A stretch of DNA of 64,000 nt from Sanguibacter antarcticus (GCF_002564005.1 NZ_PDJG01000001.1:310001-374000); one strand, 5' to 3'; counted from the first letter of the stretch, positions 17,813 to 27,622 are shown. Made by a program: numbers and translations. Notes: a model not told the origin generated them from the letters alone.

Positions 17813-17928
17813 GGTTCTAGGTCCTGTGTGCGGTGTCTTGTCGTCTTGCCGACAGTGTGAAGGTCGTGTGGTGCGACGGTCCACCTCCGGTAGCGTGTGA
17901 ACCACAACGACCACCCGGAGGACCGCGC

Positions 17929-18690
17929 GTGCGCCTGCCCCATCTGCTCTACGGGCTCTACGAGAAGCGACTGGCCGCCTCTCTCGACGGGGGGACCTCC
18001 CCGCGTCACGTCGGCGTGATCCTCGACGGCAACCGACGCTGGGCCAAGTCCTTCGGTGAGCCCGCAGCAACAGGGCACCGACGGGGTGCCGACAAGATCG
18101 AGGACTTCCTCCGATGGAGCGAGGAGCTCGGCGTCGAGGTCGTGACCCTCTGGATGCTCTCGACGGACAACCTCTCCCGCGCGGCCACCGAGCTCGACGC
18201 GCTCCTCGACATCATCGAGGAGGCTGTCTGTGCCCTGGCGAGCAGCGGCCGCTGGCGCCTGCGGGTGGTCGGGCGGCTCGACCTCCTCCCGCCGGCGCTC
18301 GCCGCGACGCTCCGCCGGGCGCAGACCCAGACCGACTCGGTCGGTGGCATCGAGGTCAACGTCGCGATCGGCTACGGCGGACGCCACGAGATCGCCGACG
18401 CTGTCCGCGACTTCCTCCGTGAGCGGGCCTCCCACGGAGCGACGATCGAAGAGATCGCCGCGGACATCGATGTCGACGACATCGCCGAGCACCTCTACAC
18501 CAAGGGGCAGCCAGACCCGGAGCTCGTCATCCGCACGTCGGGAGAGCAGCGGCTCGGCGGTTTCCTGCTGTGGCAGAGCGCCCACTCGGAGTTCTACTTC
18601 TGCGAGGCCTACTGGCCAGACTTCCGCAGGGTCGACTACCTGCGCGCCCTGCGCGCCTACTCTGCGCGGGAACGTCGCCTCGGTCGTTGA
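17929..18690 (+). CDS. Isoprenyl transferase (short-chain Z-prenyl diphosphate synthase type)
   Basis: A cis-prenyltransferase adding isopentenyl diphosphate units in Z configuration. The catalytic aspartate is Asp33 in VILDGNRRWAK, followed by GHRRGADKIEDFLRW, with the C-terminal RTSGEQRLGGFLLWQ and Tyr/Phe-rich SEFYFCEAYWPDF motifs of the family. By context and the N-terminal LPHLLYGLYEKRL segment it resembles M. tuberculosis Rv1086 (Z,E-farnesyl diphosphate synthase), which feeds decaprenyl phosphate synthesis. A full-length undecaprenyl or decaprenyl synthase cannot be excluded from sequence. GTG 17929 has GGAGG 7 nt upstream. Lipid carrier supply links it functionally to the glycan genes at 54-64 kb. 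Confidence 0.88.
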   Translation: MRLPHLLYGLYEKRLAASLDGGTSPRHVGVILDGNRRWAKSFGEPAATGHRRGADKIEDFLRWSEELGVEVVTLWMLSTDNLSRAATELDALLDIIEEAVCALASSGRWRLRVVGRLDLLPPALAATLRRAQTQTDSVGGIEVNVAIGYGGRHEIADAVRDFLRERASHGATIEEIAADIDVDDIAEHLYTKGQPDPELVIRTSGEQRLGGFLLWQSAHSEFYFCEAYWPDFRRVDYLRALRAYSARERRLGR

Positions 18691-18775
18691 GGTGACAGGA
18701 TGTCCGGTCAAGGTCACATCGGGGAGTGCTGGCTCCGCCGTGTGCGCGCCACGAAGCGGTGGGAAGATGTCAGCC

Positions 18776-19930
18776 ATGTCCATGAGCACCGTGCCCGCTC
18801 CCGCCGTCCGCCCCTACGACGCCCTCCTGCTCTTCTCCTTCGGGGGACCGAACAAGCCCGAGGACGTCGTCCCGTTCTTGCGCAACGTCACCGCCGGAAA
18901 GGGGATCCCGGACGCCCGGCTCGAAGAGGTCGGCGAGCACTACTACGGCTTCGGGGGCAAGAGCCCCATCAACGAGCAGAACCTCGCGCTCAAGGCTGCG
19001 CTCGAAGACGAGCTGGCTGCCCGGGGGATCGACCTGCCGATCGTCTGGGGCAACCGGAACTGGGCGCCGTACACGAAGGACGCCCTGGAAGAGCTCAAGG
19101 CCGCCGGTGCGCAGCGTGCCGTGGTGCTCGTGACGAGCGCCTACTCGTCGTACTCCGGGTGCCGGCAGTACCGCGAGAATCTTGCGCTCACCCTCGACGA
19201 GCTCGGTGATCTCGGACCAGAGGGATCGACGAGCGTGCAGCTGGACAAGGTCCGTTCGTACTTCAACCACCCAGGATTCGCGCGAGCGAACGTCGACGCT
19301 GTCGTCGATGCCTACCGCGCACTGGCCGCGAAGGCTGGTACCGAAGCTGCCAGCGCCGCTGACCTCGTCTTCGTCACGCACTCCATCCCGGAGACGATGG
19401 AAGCGGCGTCGGTCGTGTCCGGCGCGACGTACTCGTCGCAGCACCTCGACCTTGCGGCCGTCGTCGCGGAGCAGGTCGGTGCGGAGCTCGGGCACGAGGT
19501 CCCGTGGACGCTCGCCTACTGCTCGCGGTCTGGTCCGCCCAGCCAGCCGTGGCTCGAGCCCGACGTCAACGACCTCCTGCGAGACATGGCGGCAGACGGT
19601 CGCACATCGGTCGTGCTGTCTCCGATCGGGTTCATCTCCGACCACATGGAGGTCGCGTACGACCTCGACACGGAGGCGCTGGCGACCGCGGCCGAGCTCG
19701 GGATGAGCGCAGTGCGTGCGGGTACCGTGAGCACCAGAGCGCCGTTCGTGGCCGGTCTCGTCGACCTCGTCCTCGAGCGCGCTGCGATCGCACGGGGAGA
19801 CGACGTCGAGCAGCCCGCTGTCGGGACTCTCGGCGCGTTCCCGTCCCCCTGCCGACCAGGGTGCTGCCGGCGCCGGGACGGCGAGGACAGCGGCGTCCCC
19901 GCCCTGTGCAGTACAGGTCTCACGACCTGA
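18776..19930 (+). CDS. hemH: Ferrochelatase (coproporphyrin III ferrochelatase)
   Basis: Inserts Fe2+ into a porphyrin. Beside a coproheme decarboxylase it should act on coproporphyrin III (CpfC) in the actinobacterial heme route. Recognisable parts are [27 protein letters not shown], the conserved THSIPETME histidine region and the [17 protein letters not shown] motif with the second metal-site residues. Cysteines occur in YSGCRQY and in a C-terminal C-x3-CC cluster (SPCRPGCC). Actinobacterial ferrochelatases bind a [2Fe-2S] cluster with one internal and three C-terminal cysteines, and this pattern fits. The start is uncertain among ATGs at 18767, 18776 and 18782; 18776 has the best-spaced purine-rich GGTGGGAAG. 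Confidence 0.92.
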   Translation: MSMSTVPAPAVRPYDALLLFSFGGPNKPEDVVPFLRNVTAGKGIPDARLEEVGEHYYGFGGKSPINEQNLALKAALEDELAARGIDLPIVWGNRNWAPYTKDALEELKAAGAQRAVVLVTSAYSSYSGCRQYRENLALTLDELGDLGPEGSTSVQLDKVRSYFNHPGFARANVDAVVDAYRALAAKAGTEAASAADLVFVTHSIPETMEAASVVSGATYSSQHLDLAAVVAEQVGAELGHEVPWTLAYCSRSGPPSQPWLEPDVNDLLRDMAADGRTSVVLSPIGFISDHMEVAYDLDTEALATAAELGMSAVRAGTVSTRAPFVAGLVDLVLERAAIARGDDVEQPAVGTLGAFPSPCRPGCCRRRDGEDSGVPALCSTGLTT

Positions 19931-19985
19931 GCGTGACCACCGACATCCCTATCCTGAGCAGTCGACGAGAGCTGGACGCAGAGCA

Positions 19986-20741
19986 ATGACCGAGACCGGC
20001 CACACCCACCACCGCGCCGACACGGGCGAAGAGATCAGCACGGAGACCGTCAACGCCGCGGTGCGCTACGCGATGTGGTCGGTGTTCTCCACCGTCCAGA
20101 CGCTCCCCGTGGACGCAGAGGATCGCCGTGCGCTCGTCGACGACGCACTGAGCGCGGTCGGCGGGGAGGCCTCGGGCGCCGAGACCGACCTCACCGTGCG
20201 TGGCTGGTACGACGTCGGTGGGCTGCGGTCGGACGCGGACCTCATGGTCTGGTGGCACGGGCCGACGATCGAGTCCGTCCAGGGGGCCTACCAGCGGCTG
20301 CGGGCGTCTGAGCTCGGACGGCACCTCGAGCCCGTCTGGTCGGTCGCGGCGCTGCACCGTCCCGCAGAGTTCAACCGTGGTCACATCCCCGCGTTCATGG
20401 CCGACGAGGCCCCGGGCGACTACATCTGCGTCTACCCCTTCGTGCGCTCCTACGAGTGGTACCTGCTGCCTCCCCAGGAGCGCGCCACCATGCTCCGGGA
20501 CCACGGCATGGCTGCTGCCGGCTACAAGGACGTCCGGGCCAACACCGTCTCGGCGTTCGCGCTCGGCGACTACGAGTGGATCCTCGCCTTCGAGGCCGAG
20601 CAGCTCGACCGCATCGTCGATCTCATGCGTGACCTGCGTGCGACCGAGGCCCGGCGCCACGTCCGTGAGGAGCTGCCGTTCTTCACCGGGCCGCGCACGG
20701 ACCTGCACGCATGGGCAGACCGCCAGCCTCAGTCCGAGTGA
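19986..20741 (+). CDS. chdC: Coproheme decarboxylase (HemQ/ChdC)
   Basis: Completes the coproporphyrin-dependent heme pathway by oxidative decarboxylation of two coproheme propionates to vinyl groups. The chlorite-dismutase-like fold is recognisable. Tyr150 in [10 protein letters not shown] is the expected radical tyrosine region, and His173 in [10 protein letters not shown] is the candidate proximal heme ligand. The [18 protein letters not shown] segment is diagnostic for the decarboxylase branch. At 251 residues it is a typical actinobacterial length, with a His-containing leader of about 20 residues. It starts 55 nt after hemH, so the two probably share a transcript. A hairpin follows directly. 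Confidence 0.93.
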   Translation: MTETGHTHHRADTGEEISTETVNAAVRYAMWSVFSTVQTLPVDAEDRRALVDDALSAVGGEASGAETDLTVRGWYDVGGLRSDADLMVWWHGPTIESVQGAYQRLRASELGRHLEPVWSVAALHRPAEFNRGHIPAFMADEAPGDYICVYPFVRSYEWYLLPPQERATMLRDHGMAAAGYKDVRANTVSAFALGDYEWILAFEAEQLDRIVDLMRDLRATEARRHVREELPFFTGPRTDLHAWADRQPQSE

Positions 20742-20743
20742 CC

Positions 20744-20783
20744 ACGAGCGTCCCAGCCGACGACTGCCGGCCGGGACGCTCGT
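20744..20783. terminator. Hairpin between chdC and glutamate dehydrogenase
   Basis: An 11-bp stem (ACGAGCGTCCC, 20744-20754, with 20773-20783) begins 3 nt after the chdC stop. It lies between convergent genes and can serve both. Confidence 0.7.
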
Positions 20784-20813
20784 CGGGCACGTGCCCGAGC
20801 AGTGCGAGGCAGG

Positions 20814-22124
20814 TCAGGGGTACAGGCCGCGAATCTGGTGCGCTTCGGCGACCCTCTTGACCCCGATGACGAGCGCGGCGTCCCGGAGGGTCAGGTTCTC
20901 GCGCCGAGCGAGACCGGCGACGTCCGCGTACGCGGAGCGCATCCGGCCGGCGAGCTTCTCCTCGATCTCCGCGAGCGTCCACCAGTAGGCCTGGTTCGCC
21001 TGGACCCACTCGAAGTACGAGACGACGACGCCGCCCGCGTTCGCGAGGATGTCCGGCACGACGACGGTGCCCTGCGCAGCCAGGATGGTGTCGGCCTCCG
21101 AGGTGGTCGGACCGTTGGCGCCCTCGACGACGAACCGGGCACGGACCAGCGGTGCGGTCTGCGCGTTGATGACCCCGTCGACCGCGGCAGGCACGAGCAC
21201 GTCGACCTCGAGCGCGAGGAGCCCCGTGTTGTCGATGGGGTCCGCGCCGTCGAACCCGACGACAGACCCGGTGGCACCGACGTGCTCGAACAGCCGGGCG
21301 ACGTCGAGGCCTGCGGGGTTGTGCACCCCGCCGAACTCGTCGGTGACGGCGACGACGTGCGCACCCTCCTCAGCGAAGATCGCTGCCGCGTGGGAGCCGA
21401 CCTTGCCGAAGCCCTGGATGGCGACGGTCGAGCCCGCGAGCTCGGCACCTGCCTCGGCCAGCGCCGACTGGGTGACGTGCACGACCCCGCGGGACGTCGC
21501 TGTCGGTCGCCCGAGAGAACCGCCGACGGCGAGCGGCTTGCCGGTGACGACGGCAGGGATCGTGTGGCCCTTGCTCACCGAGTACGTGTCCATGACCCAT
21601 GCCATGGTCTGCTCGCCGGTGCCCATGTCCGGGGCCATGATGTCGTTCTCCGGGCCGATGATCGGCATGATCTCGCTCGTGTAGCGACGAGTCACCCGCT
21701 CGAGCTCTGCCTGGCTGTACTCGTGCGGGTTGATGCCGACGCCACCCTTGGCCCCGCCGTAGGGGAGCTCGACGATCGCGCACTTCCACGTCATGAGCAT
21801 CGCCAGCGAACGGACCTCGTCGATGTCGACGCTCGGGTGGTAGCGCAGCCCGCCCTTTCCTGGCCCGCGGGAGATGTTGTGCTGGACCCGGAAGCCGTGG
21901 AAGAGCTCGACCCGGCCGTCGTCGCGTCGGAGCGGTACGGCGACGTTGAGCTCGCGGCGCGGGGTCGCGAGCATCTCGTGCAGTCCTTCCCCGTAGCCGA
22001 GGATCTCGACCGCGCCGGACAGCTGGCCGAGGGCGTTCGCCCACGCGAGAGAGGTCGTCGCGGTCGGGCTGCTGGCCGTCGTGGTGAGCGGCTGATCGAG
22101 GGATGTCGCCGTGCGTGTCGTCAC
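20814..22124 (-). CDS. Glu/Leu/Phe/Val dehydrogenase (glutamate dehydrogenase)
   Basis: An NAD(P)-dependent amino acid dehydrogenase, most like the 420-440-residue hexameric glutamate dehydrogenases. Lys90 (RGPGKGGLR) and Lys114 (MTWK) are placed to bind substrate, and Lys126 in PYGGAKGG is the catalytic lysine. The Rossmann domain begins near VAIQGFGKVGSHAA and prefers NAD or NADP by residues I cannot resolve with confidence. The GANGPTTSEAD motif and the C-terminal helix agree with the family. The GTG start at 22124 is supported by AAGGAG 6-7 nt upstream. It sits between a heme transcript and an aldo/keto reductase, with no obvious operon link. Confidence 0.92.
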   Translation of the reverse strand: MTTRTATSLDQPLTTTASSPTATTSLAWANALGQLSGAVEILGYGEGLHEMLATPRRELNVAVPLRRDDGRVELFHGFRVQHNISRGPGKGGLRYHPSVDIDEVRSLAMLMTWKCAIVELPYGGAKGGVGINPHEYSQAELERVTRRYTSEIMPIIGPENDIMAPDMGTGEQTMAWVMDTYSVSKGHTIPAVVTGKPLAVGGSLGRPTATSRGVVHVTQSALAEAGAELAGSTVAIQGFGKVGSHAAAIFAEEGAHVVAVTDEFGGVHNPAGLDVARLFEHVGATGSVVGFDGADPIDNTGLLALEVDVLVPAAVDGVINAQTAPLVRARFVVEGANGPTTSEADTILAAQGTVVVPDILANAGGVVVSYFEWVQANQAYWWTLAEIEEKLAGRMRSAYADVAGLARRENLTLRDAALVIGVKRVAEAHQIRGLYP

Positions 22125-22178
22125 TGGGGCTCCTTGTGGGAGGGCGGTGTGCTCGGCCTGTTGCGGCCTAGGGTCAAA

Positions 22179-22982
22179 CTACCGTTCCGTCACCTCTGTG
22201 GCGATGCCGAGCGCGTCGACGAGGGCGATCTCCTCGGCACCGAGCGTGATGTCGAGCGCACGGAAGTTCGACGTGATGCGCTCGGGTGTCACGGACTTCG
22301 GGATGACGACGAATCCGTGGTCGATGTGCCACCGGAGCACCACGTGCACGGGATCGACACCGTGGGCCGCGGCAACCTGTGCGAGCACCGGGTCGTCGAG
22401 GTCGGTGCGCTTGAACGGGCTGTAGCCCTCGAGGACGACACCGCGGGCTCCGAGCTCGGCCGCGAGCGTCGCGTCGTAGTCGGTCGGGCTCCACGGGATC
22501 TGGTTGACGGCGGGGGTCTCGCCCGTCGCGTCTGTCAGCTCGTCGATCTGGCTGGGGGAGTAGTTGCTCACGCCGATCGACCGTGCCAGGCCTTCGTCGC
22601 GCAGCGTCCGCAGCCGCTCCCAGACGGCCGGGCTTGCCTGCTTGTGGGGCGGCCAGTGGATGAGCCACAGGTCGACTGCAGCGAGGCCCAGCATCTCCAG
22701 AGACGACTCGAGCGTCTCGCGCTCGCGTCCCGCGTTGTCGGGCGGCAGCTTGGTCGTGACGAAGAGGTCGTCGCGCGGCACGCCGGAGTCGGCGATCGCG
22801 CGGCCGACCTGCGACTCGTTGCCGTAGGCCGTCGCCGTGTCGATGTGCCGGTAGCCCGTCTGGAGGGCGTGCAGCACGGAGGTGTAGGCGTCGTCGCCCT
22901 CGGACTGCCAGGTGCCGAAGCCGAGGAGGGGGATCTCCCCTCCGGGCAGGGGTGTGGTGGGTGCGAGAGGTGGTGTGGTCAT
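22179..22982 (-). CDS. Aldo/keto reductase
   Basis: An NADPH-dependent carbonyl reductase of the AKR superfamily with a (beta/alpha)8 barrel. The catalytic tetrad is complete: Asp48 (HIDTATAY), Tyr53, Lys78 (VTTKL) and His109 (LIHWP). The cofactor region near IPKSVTPERITSNF is typical of the AKR5-like 2,5-diketo-gluconate/methylglyoxal reductase branch. At 267 residues the length is normal. Substrate remains open. CAGACT 6 nt before the ATG could serve as a -10 box for a leaderless message, as at several other genes here. No operon partner is evident. Confidence 0.9.
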   Translation of the reverse strand: MTTPPLAPTTPLPGGEIPLLGFGTWQSEGDDAYTSVLHALQTGYRHIDTATAYGNESQVGRAIADSGVPRDDLFVTTKLPPDNAGRERETLESSLEMLGLAAVDLWLIHWPPHKQASPAVWERLRTLRDEGLARSIGVSNYSPSQIDELTDATGETPAVNQIPWSPTDYDATLAAELGARGVVLEGYSPFKRTDLDDPVLAQVAAAHGVDPVHVVLRWHIDHGFVVIPKSVTPERITSNFRALDITLGAEEIALVDALGIATEVTER

Positions 22983-23048
22983 CGGCCCAGTCTGCCTCGG
23001 ACGTCGTGAGGTCGCAGGAGGAACGACGACGGCACCAGGGGCCTCGCC

Positions 23049-24104
23049 TCAGGTCGAGGATCGCTCCACGAGCTCGGGAGCGAGGACGGTGTGACCGTCC
23101 TCGGCCATGGTCGAGGTGACGTCGTGGGGAGGTTCGCTCAGATCGTCGGCGCTGAAGACTCCGAGGGTCGTCAGGAGCTCGTCCGTGGCGTGCCGCGCCA
23201 TGCGCACGACGGGGTTCCGCACGGTGGTGAGGGCCGGGATCGCGCCTTCGGCGACGCCGAGGTCGTCGTAGCCGACGACCGCCACGTCGTCGGGGACCGA
23301 CCTGCCGTGCTTGGCGAGGACACGCATCGCTCCGACGGCCATGAGGTCCGAGGCAGCGAAGACCCCGTCGACGGTGGGGTCCTCGGCGAGGATGGCTTCC
23401 ATCGCCTCGATGCCGGCTGCCGTCGTGAAGTCCCCGCCGGCGAGCGGGCCCTCTGGGAGTCCCTGCTGCGCGAGCGCGTGGCGCCAGCCCGCCTGGCGGT
23501 CTTCGCCTGCGGTCATGTCGCTGGGACCGGCGATGTGGGCGATGTTCCTGCGACCTCGGGCGATGAGGTGCTGCGTCGCGATGACGCCGCCCCCGAAGTT
23601 GTCGACGTCCACGAACCGCAGTCCGGGGAACACCTTGAACGGGCGGCCGACGAACACGGCGGGGAGCCGAGACACGTCGATGACGCTCTCGAGGTCGTCT
23701 TTGCGGTGGTGCGACACGACGATGGCGCCGTCGACGTGCCCGTTACGAAGGTAGCGACCGATCCGCCCGCTGGTCTCGCCCGGCTTGTCGATGAGGAGGA
23801 CGAGCTGCAGGTCGGTGTCCTTGAGGGACGCGTTCATCCCGCGCAGCGTCGCTGCGAAGAACGGGTCGCTGAGGACGCGCTCGTCCGGTTCGGGGACGAC
23901 GAGCGCGATGGAGTTCGTCCGGCGGGTGACGAGCGACCGCGCCGCCCGGTTCGGGATGTACCCGAGCCGGGCGATCGCGTCGTCGACGGCCGTCTGTGCT
24001 TCTGGTGAGACCCGAGAGCCGCCGTTGATGGCACGAGAGGCCGTGGAGCGTGAGACTCCAGCGGTCTGTGCCACCTCCTCCAGCGTGGGGACGTGCATAG
24101 TCAT
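23049..24104 (-). CDS. cebR: LacI-family repressor, CebR type
   Basis: A transcriptional repressor of the GalR/LacI family. The N-terminal helix-turn-helix (TLEEVAQTAGVSRSTASRAI) and hinge with RAARSLVTRRT are followed by a periplasmic-binding-like effector domain to residue 351. Its location next to bglC-cebG-cebF-cebE, together with perfect and near-perfect CebR boxes at the cebE promoter, identifies it as the cellobiose regulator. In Streptomyces CebR releases DNA on binding cello-oligosaccharides. ATG 24104 has GAGGAG 5 nt upstream; a second in-frame ATG at 24098 is possible. It lies last in the cluster on the same strand, so read-through could autoregulate it. Confidence 0.9.
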   Translation of the reverse strand: MTMHVPTLEEVAQTAGVSRSTASRAINGGSRVSPEAQTAVDDAIARLGYIPNRAARSLVTRRTNSIALVVPEPDERVLSDPFFAATLRGMNASLKDTDLQLVLLIDKPGETSGRIGRYLRNGHVDGAIVVSHHRKDDLESVIDVSRLPAVFVGRPFKVFPGLRFVDVDNFGGGVIATQHLIARGRRNIAHIAGPSDMTAGEDRQAGWRHALAQQGLPEGPLAGGDFTTAAGIEAMEAILAEDPTVDGVFAASDLMAVGAMRVLAKHGRSVPDDVAVVGYDDLGVAEGAIPALTTVRNPVVRMARHATDELLTTLGVFSADDLSEPPHDVTSTMAEDGHTVLAPELVERSST

Positions 24105-24157
24105 GGGTCTCCTCAGGGGACGACGTCGTCGTCAGCCGATCGTGGACAGAGCTGGTG

Positions 24158-25630
24158 TCAGAGCGCGGTGTCGACAGTAGCGGTCAGCGAGTTGGTCCGT
24201 GCGACGTCTGAGTACCAGCGCCCGCTCGCCTTGATCGTCCGCTCTTGCGTCTCGTAGTTCACGCGGACGATCCCGAAGCGCTTGTGGTATCCCCATGCCC
24301 ACTCGAAGTTGTCGAGGAGCGACCAGGCGAAGTATCCACCGACGTCAGCGCCCTGGGCGATGGCGTCGTGGGTCGCCCGGAGGTGGACGTCGTAGAAGTC
24401 CAGACGGTTCTGGTCGTCGACGTCGTCGTTCTCGTCTGCCACGTCGTCGTAGGCGCAGCCGTTCTCCGTGACGAACAGCCGTGCTCTGGCCGGTCCGGTG
24501 TACTCCGCCTGCAGACGCAGGAGGAGACGTGTGAGACCTTCAGGCTGGATCTCCCAGTCCATGTCGGTGACCGGGAGCCCACGGGGGTGGACGTAGACGC
24601 CGTCCGCCGCCGGGTAGGGCGACGAGGTGGGGCGCTCGACCGGGGCGTCGCTGACGAGCGTCGACGTAGGTGGCGTCTTGCTCACTGCTTCACCGTGGTA
24701 GTAGTTCACGCCCAGCGTGTCGATCGGTGTCGAGATCGTCTCGAGGTCGCCGTCCTTGACGAGCGCCAGGAAACCGTCTGCGAGACCGACCTCGTCGAGG
24801 TCCTGGAGCAGGTCGACGGGGTAGGCGCCCTTGAACACGGGGTCGGCGAAGACCCGGTTGAACTGGGCGTCGATGCGGCGAGCCGCATCGACGTCGTCTG
24901 CGCTCGACGGGTCGACGGGGTCTGCCACCGTGAAGTTCAGGGTGAGCCCGAGGTTGGCTTTCGTGTCACGCGAGCGCAGCTCTTGTGTCGCGAGGCCGTG
25001 GCCGAGCATGAGGTGGTGCGCGGCCGCGAGGCCGTCAGGGCGTGACTGGCGGCCGGGTGCGTGCACGCCGGCGGTGTAGCTGAGGAACGACGAGCACCAC
25101 GGTTCGTTGAGCGTGGTCCACACGCCGACACGGTCTCCGAGCGCCTCGTGCATCGTGATGGCGTACTCGCTGAAGAGGTAGGCGGTGTCGCGGTTCGCCC
25201 AGCCGCCCTTGTCCTCGAGCGCCTGGGGGAGGTCCCAGTGGTAGAGCGTGAGCCACGGGAGGATGTTCTTCTCGAGGAGGGAGTCGACGAGACGCGAGTA
25301 GAAGTCGATCCCCTTCGAGTTCACGCCGCCCGGACCGCTGACGCCGTCAGGGCGGACGCGGGACCATGAGGTGGAGAAGCGGTAGGCGCCGATGTTCATG
25401 CTCTGCATGAGCGAGGTGTCGGCCTCGTACCTGTTGTAGTGGTCGCAGGCGACCTCGCCGTCGTGACCGTCGAGGACTGCTCCAGGCACCGTGCAGAAGG
25501 TATCCCAGATGGAGTCGCGACGTCCGTCGACGTGGCCTGCGCCCTCGACCTGGAACGCGGCCGTAGCTGCGCCCCAGATGAATCCTTCGGGGAAGGTGAG
25601 AGGTGCGGGGCTGCTGGCGGTGGAGGTCAT
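24158..25630 (-). CDS. bglC: GH1 beta-glucosidase
   Basis: Cytoplasmic family 1 glycoside hydrolase cleaving imported cello-oligosaccharides to glucose. The acid/base Glu176 lies in TLNEP and the nucleophile Glu389 in VTENG, the two diagnostic GH1 motifs. The N-terminal FPEGFIWGAATAAFQVEG signature and the C-terminal SLLDNFEWAWGY, which binds the glycone, are present. No signal peptide is seen. At 490 residues it is of normal length. ATG 25630 overlaps the cebG stop by four bases (ATGA), so the enzyme is made in step with the permease. The order cebE-cebF-cebG-bglC matches the Streptomyces cellobiose operon. Confidence 0.94.
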   Translation of the reverse strand: MTSTASSPAPLTFPEGFIWGAATAAFQVEGAGHVDGRRDSIWDTFCTVPGAVLDGHDGEVACDHYNRYEADTSLMQSMNIGAYRFSTSWSRVRPDGVSGPGGVNSKGIDFYSRLVDSLLEKNILPWLTLYHWDLPQALEDKGGWANRDTAYLFSEYAITMHEALGDRVGVWTTLNEPWCSSFLSYTAGVHAPGRQSRPDGLAAAHHLMLGHGLATQELRSRDTKANLGLTLNFTVADPVDPSSADDVDAARRIDAQFNRVFADPVFKGAYPVDLLQDLDEVGLADGFLALVKDGDLETISTPIDTLGVNYYHGEAVSKTPPTSTLVSDAPVERPTSSPYPAADGVYVHPRGLPVTDMDWEIQPEGLTRLLLRLQAEYTGPARARLFVTENGCAYDDVADENDDVDDQNRLDFYDVHLRATHDAIAQGADVGGYFAWSLLDNFEWAWGYHKRFGIVRVNYETQERTIKASGRWYSDVARTNSLTATVDTAL

Positions 25631-26535
25631 CCCTTGACTGCTCCTTGCATGATGCCGGCGACCAGGTGGCGGCCCGCGAAGATGAAGACGATGATCAGCG
25701 GGAGCGTGGACAGCAGCACCCCGGACATGATGAGGGCGTAGTCCGTGAAGTAGTTCGCGTTGAGGAGCTGGATCACCATCGGCAGGGTCGGGTTGTTCGA
25801 TCCGAGGATGATGAACGGCCAGAAGAACGCGGTCCAGCTGCCGATGAACGTGAAGAGGGCGAGCATCGCTGCGGCGGGCCGTGCGGCTGGCAGCGCGATG
25901 TGCCAGAAGGTGCGGATCATCGACGCCCCGTCGACGCGGGCTGCCTCGATGAGCTCGTAGGGCAGCGCGCTGTCGAGGTACTGCGTCATCCAGAACACGC
26001 CGAACGCGGTGACCATCCCTGGGACGATGACGGCGATGAGCTTGCCGGACCAGCCGATCTCCGACATGACGATGAAGAGCGGGACGATGCCGAGCTGCGT
26101 CGGGATCGCCATCGTGGCGATGACGAAGACGAGGAGCGGGCCGCGTCCGCGGAACCGGAGCTTGGCGAAGGAGTACCCGGCGAGGGTCGAGAAGATGACG
26201 ACCGACACCGCCTGGAGCGACGCGACGATCACCGAGTTGATGAAGCCTTGCATCAACGGGATGTTCGAGCTGAAGACCCGGCCGAAGTTCTCGAAGAGCT
26301 TGCCGTCGGGGATGAGGCTCGGCACCGGGTTGGCGGCGATCGTCGTCTGGGTGGTCGAGCCGAGAAGGAGCGTGTAGTAGATCGGGTACGCCGAGATGAG
26401 GATGACGACGCCGAGGATCAGGTACGTGACCCAGCCCGGCCTGCGGTCGGGCCCGGCGAGCTTTGCGCGCCGACGGCTTGCCGAGCGTGCCGCGCCCTTT
26501 CCTGCTGTCTGGGCGATGACGGGGATGGAGCTCAT
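25627..26535 (-). CDS. cebG: Carbohydrate ABC transporter permease, MalG type
   Basis: The second membrane subunit of the cello-oligosaccharide importer. It has six helices, and the EAA loop (EAARVDGASMIRTF) lies between helices 4 and 5, contacting the shared ATPase (usually MsiK, encoded elsewhere; none is in this window). The N-terminal 35 residues are basic and cytoplasmic. ATG 26535 has GGAGG 6-7 nt upstream. It overlaps cebF by four bases on one side and bglC by four on the other. Confidence 0.92.
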   Translation of the reverse strand: MSSIPVIAQTAGKGAARSASRRRAKLAGPDRRPGWVTYLILGVVILISAYPIYYTLLLGSTTQTTIAANPVPSLIPDGKLFENFGRVFSSNIPLMQGFINSVIVASLQAVSVVIFSTLAGYSFAKLRFRGRGPLLVFVIATMAIPTQLGIVPLFIVMSEIGWSGKLIAVIVPGMVTAFGVFWMTQYLDSALPYELIEAARVDGASMIRTFWHIALPAARPAAAMLALFTFIGSWTAFFWPFIILGSNNPTLPMVIQLLNANYFTDYALIMSGVLLSTLPLIIVFIFAGRHLVAGIMQGAVKG

Positions 26536-27566
26536 CGCGTCCTCCGGTTGTTCGAGCTGGTGCGCTTGGGCGTCTGAGACTTCTTCGTCTTTGTGGGCTT
26601 GGGTCCACCGGACGACGAGATCTTGTTGGTGATCATGTAGTTGATGAGACCGATGACCACGATGATGAGGAAGAGGATCCAGGCGACGGCCGAGGCCCGT
26701 CCGAAGCTCTTCTGGTTGCCCCACCCGAGCTCGTAGATGTACATGGTGACGGTCATCCACTGCTGGTCGGAGCCACCGCGGCCGGTGTTGTCGAACATGC
26801 GGGGCTCGTCGAAGATCTGGAGGCCACCGATCGTCGACGTGATGACGACGAAGATGATGGTCGCGCGCAGCTGCGGGACGGTGATGGAGAAGAACTGGCG
26901 GAACCTGCCCGCGCCGTCGATGATCGCTGCCTCGTAGAGCTCGCGGGGGATGGCCTGCATCGCGGCGAGGAAGATGAGGGTGTTGTAGCCGGTCCAGCGG
27001 AAGTTGACCATGGTCGCGATGGCGAAGTGGCTGGGGAAGATCTCGGCGTGCCAGCGGACTGCATCGATCCCGACACCGGTGAGGATCGTGTTGACCATCC
27101 CGGACTCGTCTGCGAACAGGCGGCCGAAGATCAGACCGACGGCCACAGGTGCGACGACGTAGGGGATGAGGACGCCCATGCGCCAGAAGGTCTTGGCCCG
27201 GAGGTTCGCGCTGAGGAGGGCCGCGAGGATGAGCGCCATGATGACCTGCGGTACCGACGACAGCAGGAAGATCGAGAACGTGTTGCGCAGCGCTTTGTGA
27301 AAGCTCGGAGACTCCACGACGTCGACGAAGTTCTGGAGCCCGACGAAGTCGCCCTTCCCGTAGAGGAGGTGCCAGTCGAAGAGGGACACGTACCCGGTGT
27401 AGAGCAGCGGGAAGAGCCCGGTGATGCCGAACAGGATGAAGAACGGCGAGATGTAGAGGTACGGGGAGAGCTTGACATCCCACTTGCCCACCGTCTGGCT
27501 GAAGGCGATACGCCGCGGTGCGCGATCTACCTCGGGAGGGGGCTTGTGCGGGGACAGGACGGCCAT
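26532..27566 (-). CDS. cebF: Carbohydrate ABC transporter permease, MalF type
   Basis: The first membrane subunit of the cello-oligosaccharide importer, with six predicted helices from residue about 35 and the EAA-loop sequence EAAIIDGAGRFRQF. The C-terminus ends in a Lys/Arg/Ser/Thr-rich cytoplasmic tail (from about GGPKPTKTKK) that is longer than in typical MalF proteins of this class. The ATG at 27566 has GAAGGA 6 nt upstream. A stem-loop in the 135-nt gap after cebE probably sets lower permease than binding-protein output. Confidence 0.92.
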   Translation of the reverse strand: MAVLSPHKPPPEVDRAPRRIAFSQTVGKWDVKLSPYLYISPFFILFGITGLFPLLYTGYVSLFDWHLLYGKGDFVGLQNFVDVVESPSFHKALRNTFSIFLLSSVPQVIMALILAALLSANLRAKTFWRMGVLIPYVVAPVAVGLIFGRLFADESGMVNTILTGVGIDAVRWHAEIFPSHFAIATMVNFRWTGYNTLIFLAAMQAIPRELYEAAIIDGAGRFRQFFSITVPQLRATIIFVVITSTIGGLQIFDEPRMFDNTGRGGSDQQWMTVTMYIYELGWGNQKSFGRASAVAWILFLIIVVIGLINYMITNKISSSGGPKPTKTKKSQTPKRTSSNNRRTR

Positions 27567-27622
27567 GGGGTTCCTTCTGGCATGCGCAGGCTGAACCCGC
27601 GGCGTTGAGCAGTGGCGTGATG

